Positions 14,604 to 18,510 of a stretch of DNA of 18,510 bases are shown piece by piece. This DNA comes from an uncultured Clostridia bacterium (lineage in GTDB: Bacteria > Bacillota > Clostridia > Oscillospirales > Oscillospiraceae), in assembly GCA_937915065.1 (NCBI GenBank), contig CALDMR010000174.1:1-18510 (forward strand). The letters run 5' to 3'. Each line of letters opens with the position of its first letter. The stretch's first letter is position 1. Under the pieces are notes generated by a model. The model made no database searches and had not been told where the DNA came from. It was given only the letters and a program-made list of their open reading frames with translations. The position numbers and the translations under genes were made by a program.

Positions 14604-15200
14604 TCAGGTGCCGTATACGCGCACCCGGTATTCCGCGCCGATGTCGGCGCAGATCCGGCGGCAATCCTCGATTTCCTCCGGCGGGATGCAGTCCACCACG
14701 GACAGGATCACCCGGGGCACATACTGCCGGATGTCCCGGGCAAAGGCCAGCATGGCCTCGTAGCCGTTCTCATATTCCGGGGCGCAGCGGCGGTCATAGG
14801 TCTCCTTGTCCCGGGCGTTGAGGGAGATGGAAACGGTGTCGAACCGGCCGCGGAACAGGGGGGCCACATTTTCGCCCCAGATCAGGCTGCCGTGGCCGTT
14901 GGTATCCATGCGGATCGCAATATCGGAGCACCGGCGCACCTGGTCGCAGACCCAGAGGATATCGTGGAGGCGGTAGGTGGGCTCGCCGTAGCCGCAGAAC
15001 ACCAGCTCCCGGAATTGGGACAGATCCCGGCCCTGGATATCGGCCCAGATCTCCTCCTTTGTCGGCTCCCGCTCCAGCCACAGGCTGTCGGCCTCGCCCA
15101 CGCCGTCGCCCAGCTGCCGCAGGCAGAAGTCGCAGTGCATATCGCAGCGGTTGGTGGTGTTGACATACAGGTTGGCGCCGTAGCTGTAAGTAATGGTCAT
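14604..15200 (-). CDS. Radical SAM protein, TatD-associated type
   Basis: A small (198 aa) radical SAM enzyme. The cluster motif CDMHCDFC (CxxxCxxC) follows ANLYVNTTNR near residue 20, and FCGYGEPTYR is the GGE-like SAM-binding motif. The opening TITYSYGANLYVN and the DGVGEADSLWLEREPT segment match my recollection of the family annotated as TatD-associated radical SAM protein, often adjacent to or fused with TatD hydrolases. The tatD gene here lies about 6 kb away, not adjacent. I choose ATG at 15200 (GAAGG 9 nt upstream) over ATG at 15206 (3 nt). The reaction catalysed is unknown. Confidence 0.87.
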   Translation of the reverse strand: MTITYSYGANLYVNTTNRCDMHCDFCLRQLGDGVGEADSLWLEREPTKEEIWADIQGRDLSQFRELVFCGYGEPTYRLHDILWVCDQVRRCSDIAIRMDTNGHGSLIWGENVAPLFRGRFDTVSISLNARDKETYDRRCAPEYENGYEAMLAFARDIRQYVPRVILSVVDCIPPEEIEDCRRICADIGAEYRVRVYGT

Positions 15201-15235
15201 AAGCATACACCTTCTGTTTTTCCAAAAGTGGCCCC

Positions 15236-15264
15236 ATTATACCACTGGCGGCGGAAAGAGTAAA
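15236..15264 (-). promoter_or_regulatory. Promoter of the radical SAM gene
   Basis: On the minus strand TTTACT (15259-15264), a 17-bp spacer and TATAAT (15236-15241), 36 bp upstream of the start codon. Confidence 0.85.
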
Positions 15265-15288
15265 GCGGCCCAAAGAAACGAAAAAGAA

Positions 15289-15318
15289 TGGACAGGGGAA
15301 ATTTGTTTGTGCTATACT
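15289..15318 (+). promoter_or_regulatory. Promoter of the larA-type gene
   Basis: TGGACA (15289-15294), an 18-bp spacer and TATACT (15313-15318), diverging from the radical SAM promoter with 24 bp between the two -35 elements. Confidence 0.7.
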
Positions 15319-15352
15319 AATAAGAAGTATCACTATATGCATCGATTCCCGT

Positions 15353-15367
15353 GAAAGGAGGCCTTTC
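15353..15367 (+). promoter_or_regulatory. Hairpin covering the ribosome site of larA
   Basis: GAAAGG-AGG-CCTTTC is a 6-bp inverted repeat whose left arm and loop contain the AAAGGAGG ribosome site; its right arm abuts the ATG at 15368. If folded, it hides the ribosome site. Confidence 0.5.
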
Positions 15368-16633
15368 ATGACACTGGAATTTGGATATGACCATGGGGCC
15401 CAGGCAGTCTCCGTGCCGGAGGAAAACCTGCTGGCCGTGCTGGAGCCCGGCGGCCTGGCCGCCCCGGAGCAGGGCGAGGAAGGGCTGGTGCGCGAAGCCC
15501 TGGCCCGGCCCATCGGCGCGCCGCCCCTGCGGAGCATCGTGGGCCCCGGGGAGAAGATCGCCATCATCACTTCGGATGTGTCCCGCCCCATGCCCACCTG
15601 GAAAGTCATGCCCGCCCTGCTGGACGAGCTGTACGCCGCCGGTGTGGATCGGAAGGATATCACCTTGATTTTTGCCCGGGGCGTGCACCGGGCCCAGACC
15701 GACGAAGAGCGCCGCCGCCTGGCGGGCGACCGGGCCTACGAAGAGATCGCCTGCATCGACAGCGACCCGGAGGATGTGGTCACCCTGGGGCAGACCCGCC
15801 GGGGCACCCCGGTGGAGATCATGCGCGCCGTGGCCGAGGCGGATCGCCGCATCTGCCTGGGCAATATTGAGTTTCACTATTTCGCCGGCTTCAGCGGCGG
15901 GGCCAAGGCCATTATGCCCGGCGTTTCCACCCGCAATGCCATCCGCTGCAACCACAGCCACATGGTGGAGCCCGGCTCCCACGCAGGCAGCCTGGCGGGA
16001 AACCCCGTGCGGGAAGATCTGGAGGAAGCCGCCGCCCTGGTGGGGGTGGATTATATTGTCAACGTGGTGCTGGACGCCCACAAGCGGATCGTCCACGCTG
16101 TGGCGGGGGATGTGACGGAGGCCCACCGGGCGGGCTGCGCCTTCCTGGAGCGGCATTACCTGGCCCCCATTCCCGCCCGGGCAGACATTGTGCTGGTGAG
16201 CCAGGGCGGCGCGCCCAAGGACGCTAACCTCTACCAGCTGCAAAAGGCCCTGGACAACGCCCGCCACGCGGTGAAGCCCGGCGGGGTGATCGTGCTGATC
16301 GGCTGCGCCAAGGAGGGGTTCGGCGAGGATACCTTTGAGCAGTGGTTCCGCCAGGCGAATAGCCCCGAGGATCTGGTGGAGCGCCTGCGGGCCAATTTCA
16401 CCCTGGGCGGCCACAAAGCCGCGGCCATCGCCCTGGTGGAACAGGCGGCGGATGTGTACCTGGTGTCCGACTGGCCCGACGCGGAGGTGCGCGCTATTTT
16501 TATGACCCCCTTCCCCACTGCCCAGGCGGCCCTGGATGCGGCCTTTGCCAAGTGCGGCGGGGAAGCGACTGTGCTGGCCATGCCCTACGGCGGGAGCACC
16601 CTGCCCCGGGCGGCGGATGACCGGCGCAGCTGA
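15368..16633 (+). CDS. larA: LarA-family nickel-dependent racemase (lactate racemase-like)
   Basis: A 421-aa enzyme of the LarA family, which racemises or epimerises alpha-hydroxy acids using the nickel-pincer nucleotide cofactor. Counterparts of the Lactobacillus plantarum residues are all visible: Asp70 and Arg73 in TSDVSRPMP, His107 in ARGVHRAQTDEE, His170 and the cofactor-binding Lys180 in FHYFAGFSGGAKAIMPG, and His196 in RCNHSHMVEPG. The conserved set says it should be active, but family members act on substrates other than lactate (for example malate), so lactate is not assured. The cofactor genes larB, larC and larE are not in the window. Signal peptidase I follows 26 bp later. The start is the ATG 6 nt after AAAGGAGG. 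Confidence 0.9.
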   Translation: MTLEFGYDHGAQAVSVPEENLLAVLEPGGLAAPEQGEEGLVREALARPIGAPPLRSIVGPGEKIAIITSDVSRPMPTWKVMPALLDELYAAGVDRKDITLIFARGVHRAQTDEERRRLAGDRAYEEIACIDSDPEDVVTLGQTRRGTPVEIMRAVAEADRRICLGNIEFHYFAGFSGGAKAIMPGVSTRNAIRCNHSHMVEPGSHAGSLAGNPVREDLEEAAALVGVDYIVNVVLDAHKRIVHAVAGDVTEAHRAGCAFLERHYLAPIPARADIVLVSQGGAPKDANLYQLQKALDNARHAVKPGGVIVLIGCAKEGFGEDTFEQWFRQANSPEDLVERLRANFTLGGHKAAAIALVEQAADVYLVSDWPDAEVRAIFMTPFPTAQAALDAAFAKCGGEATVLAMPYGGSTLPRAADDRRS

Positions 16634-16659
16634 ACAACGATTCCGGAAAGGACTTTTTT

Positions 16660-17295
16660 ATGATGAAGCAAGAAACAACAAACGAGGCAGCGGAAACAGA
16701 GCGCGCTGCGGAAGAGGGAGCACCGGTGGCGGAGGAATCTGCCCAGAAGGCGGTGCTCCGGCGGATCTGGGATGCCACGGGGTATCTGATCGTGCCGGCG
16801 GTGGTGGTATTCCTGCTGCTGGGCGTGATCTTCTCCCTGGCCTGGGTGCCCTCCGGCTCCATGGAGCCCACGCTGCCCACCAAGTCCTATTTCCTGGGCT
16901 GGCGGCTGCCCTATTTCTTCGGCAATCCCACGCCGGAGCGGGGGGACATTGTTATGTTCCGCAGCGAGGAGCTGGATGAACTGCTGGTCAAGCGGGTCAT
17001 CGGCCTGCCCGGCGACACGGTGAGCCTGGAGGACGGCGCGGTGTATGTCAACGGTGCAGCCCTGGAAGAGGCGTATCTGGCCGAACAGGGGGTCACCTGG
17101 CCCACGGCGGAAACGGCGGTGTTTGAAGTGCCCGAGGGCTGCGTGTTTGTCATGGGGGACAACCGCACCGGCTCCTTTGACAGCCGGGCCTGGGACAACC
17201 CCTACATCCCTGTGGAAACGATCCGGTCCAAGGCCCTGGTGGATGTGGCCTTTTTGCCCCAGTGCACCTGGAAAGGCGTGCGCTACCTGTATTAA
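16660..17295 (+). CDS. lepB: Signal peptidase I
   Basis: Cleaves signal peptides of exported proteins at the outer face of the cytoplasmic membrane. It is 211 aa with one N-terminal membrane anchor (about residues 42-62) after an acidic cytoplasmic tail. The catalytic dyad is visible: Ser67 in PSGSMEPTLP and Lys111 in LVKRVIGLPGD. The box GDNRTGSFDSR follows near residues 165-175. This is the Gram-positive SipS-like single-anchor form. GGAAAGGA lies about 7 nt before the first of two ATG codons (16660 or 16663). It is tightly linked to larA (26 bp) without a terminator, so it is likely co-transcribed. Confidence 0.95.
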   Translation: MMKQETTNEAAETERAAEEGAPVAEESAQKAVLRRIWDATGYLIVPAVVVFLLLGVIFSLAWVPSGSMEPTLPTKSYFLGWRLPYFFGNPTPERGDIVMFRSEELDELLVKRVIGLPGDTVSLEDGAVYVNGAALEEAYLAEQGVTWPTAETAVFEVPEGCVFVMGDNRTGSFDSRAWDNPYIPVETIRSKALVDVAFLPQCTWKGVRYLY

Positions 17296-17381
17296 GCGGG
17301 GTTCGGCGCGGCCGGACTGGGAGAGATGAGAACCTGCAAGGGGGCTCCGGCGGTGGGGCCCGGCGGGGAGGAGAGAGAAAT

Positions 17382-18510
17382 ATGGAAGAGAAGAAGGTCT
17401 ATCGAGGCGCAAAGATCCCGGCGGAAGACAACGGGATCCGCGTCCGCCGCACAGTCTGCGACATTTGCGACGCGGGCTGCAATATTGACGCCTATGTGGA
17501 AGACGGCGTGGTCATCAAGGTAATGGGCTGCAAAAATCCGGCCTACGGCAACGGCTATCTCTGCGCCCGGGGCCATGCCAACCGACCCTATATCTACCAT
17601 GCGGACCGGATCAAAACGCCCCTGCGCCGCACCGGCGAGCGGGGCGAGGGCCGGTTCGAGCCCATTTCCTGGGAAGAGGCCCTGGACGAGATCGAAAAGC
17701 GGCTGCTGGACTGCAAAAGGAAATACGGCCCCAGCGCCGTGGCGTTCACGGGGGGATGCAGCGAATGGAACCGGGCCGCCCTGCAGCGGATGGCCGCCTC
17801 TTTCGGCAGCCCCAACTACGGCAGCGCCGCCTGCGTGGAAAAAAGCGGCGCGGTCATTGCCGGCGGCGTGGCGGCGGGCTGCACCTGCCGGCCGGATTTC
17901 AAGCATTCCGGCGTGGTGCTCATGTGGGGCTGCAACCTGTATAACAAAGGAAACACCGTGGTGGATCCGGCCCTCACCCAGAAGCGGGGCGTCAAGGTGA
18001 TCGCCATCGACCCCTGCGTCAATGTCAGCACCTATCGTCTGGCGGATCTCCACCTGCGCATCCGGCCCGGCACCGATGCGGCCCTGGCCCACGGCCTGGC
18101 CAGGATCTTTGTGGAAAAGGGCTGGGTAAACAAAACCTATCTGGATCAGCATGTCCAGGGCTTTTTTGATTACCGGGCCTATATCAATGACTTTACTCCG
18201 GAACGGGTGGAGGAGCTGACGGGGATCACCGTCCGGGAGCTGGAAACGGCGGCCCATATGATCATGCAGAACGGGCCCATGTCCGTGATGATTTCCGACG
18301 GGGCCTTTACCCAGATGCGCAGCGGCGTGCAGACCCGCCGGGCCATCGAGGCCCTGTGCGCCATCACCGGAAACTACGATGTGCGCGGCGGCATGCTGCC
18401 CAATGTCAGCCCCGGCGTTGGCGAGCGGGTGCTGCGGGAGTTTGTGGGCGCCGTGGACGGCGAGCCGCAGTACACCCCAGTGGGCGCCCAGCGGTACCCC
18501 CTGTTCTCCC
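17382..18510 (+). CDS. Molybdopterin (bis-MGD) oxidoreductase, 3' end missing
   Basis: The N-terminal 376 residues of a DMSO-reductase/formate-dehydrogenase superfamily enzyme; the frame is open to the window end. An N-terminal [4Fe-4S] site is formed by Cys26, Cys29, Cys33 (CDICDAGC) and Cys61 (LCARG). The likely Mo/W ligand is Cys151 in GSAACVEKSGAVIAG, at the position of selenocysteine 140 of E. coli FdhF. The following His of formate dehydrogenases is absent (Val here). Cofactor-binding segments include VLMWGCNLYNKGN and VIAIDP. No twin-arginine signal is seen, so it should be cytoplasmic. The ATG has GGAGGAG about 9 nt upstream, 86 bp after lepB with no terminator between. The substrate is unknown; fdhD in the same window is a possible maturation partner. 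Confidence 0.9.
   Translation, partial: MEEKKVYRGAKIPAEDNGIRVRRTVCDICDAGCNIDAYVEDGVVIKVMGCKNPAYGNGYLCARGHANRPYIYHADRIKTPLRRTGERGEGRFEPISWEEALDEIEKRLLDCKRKYGPSAVAFTGGCSEWNRAALQRMAASFGSPNYGSAACVEKSGAVIAGGVAAGCTCRPDFKHSGVVLMWGCNLYNKGNTVVDPALTQKRGVKVIAIDPCVNVSTYRLADLHLRIRPGTDAALAHGLARIFVEKGWVNKTYLDQHVQGFFDYRAYINDFTPERVEELTGITVRELETAAHMIMQNGPMSVMISDGAFTQMRSGVQTRRAIEALCAITGNYDVRGGMLPNVSPGVGERVLREFVGAVDGEPQYTPVGAQRYPLFS

Noticed and set aside
1..18510. CRISPR arrays, insertion sequences, integrases, tRNA or rRNA genes
   Set aside because: None seen: no regularly spaced long repeats, no transposase motifs, no terminal inverted repeats with target duplications, and no cloverleaf noticed by eye.

Overview
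This 18.5 kb window looks like chromosomal DNA from a GC-rich, spore-forming anaerobe of the Clostridia. The Oscillospiraceae/Ruminococcaceae group is my best guess. The reasons are SpoIIP (endospore engulfment), pyruvate formate-lyase with its activase, a PiT/DUF47 pair, an S-layer-homology protein, strong AGGAGG-type ribosome sites and textbook U-tract terminators. The taxonomic call is inference. I see no prophage, insertion sequence, tRNA, rRNA or CRISPR array.

Layout. (1) 2-4107: the 3' part of methionyl-tRNA synthetase (first bases missing) with tandem terminators, then a PiT phosphate transporter and its DUF47 partner. (2) 4060-7410, minus strand: pflB-pflA, preceded by about 650 bp without a protein gene. 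That gap holds a strong minus-strand promoter and, about 200 bp downstream, a strong terminator. Together they define a probable non-coding RNA of about 230 nt, which I cannot assign to a family with confidence. (3) 7544-9509, plus strand: a TatD-family hydrolase and an EamA/DMT transporter. (4) 9475-12774, minus strand: spoIIP, then an SLH-domain exported protein followed 14 bp later by fdhD. (5) 12798-13586, plus strand: a small XRE/Cro regulator overlapping a small membrane protein, driven by a consensus promoter embedded in three direct repeats. (6) 13615-14586: a DUF2238-like membrane protein. (7) 14604-15318: a small radical SAM protein of the TatD-associated type, divergent from (8) a plus-strand cluster of a LarA-family nickel-dependent racemase, signal peptidase I and the 5' part of a molybdopterin oxidoreductase that runs off the window.

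How genes may work together. PflB makes formate. FdhD and the molybdopterin enzyme belong to the formate-dehydrogenase/DMSO-reductase world. However, the FdhD here has lost both cysteines of its CxxC motif, and the oxidoreductase has a cysteine ligand but not the usual His after it, so a classical formate dehydrogenase partnership is not assured.

The most interesting signals are the unassigned RNA upstream of pflB, the three-operator switch in front of the XRE/membrane-protein pair, and the cysteine-less FdhD. Most of the rest is ordinary housekeeping or accessory metabolism. I see no clear new multi-gene system.
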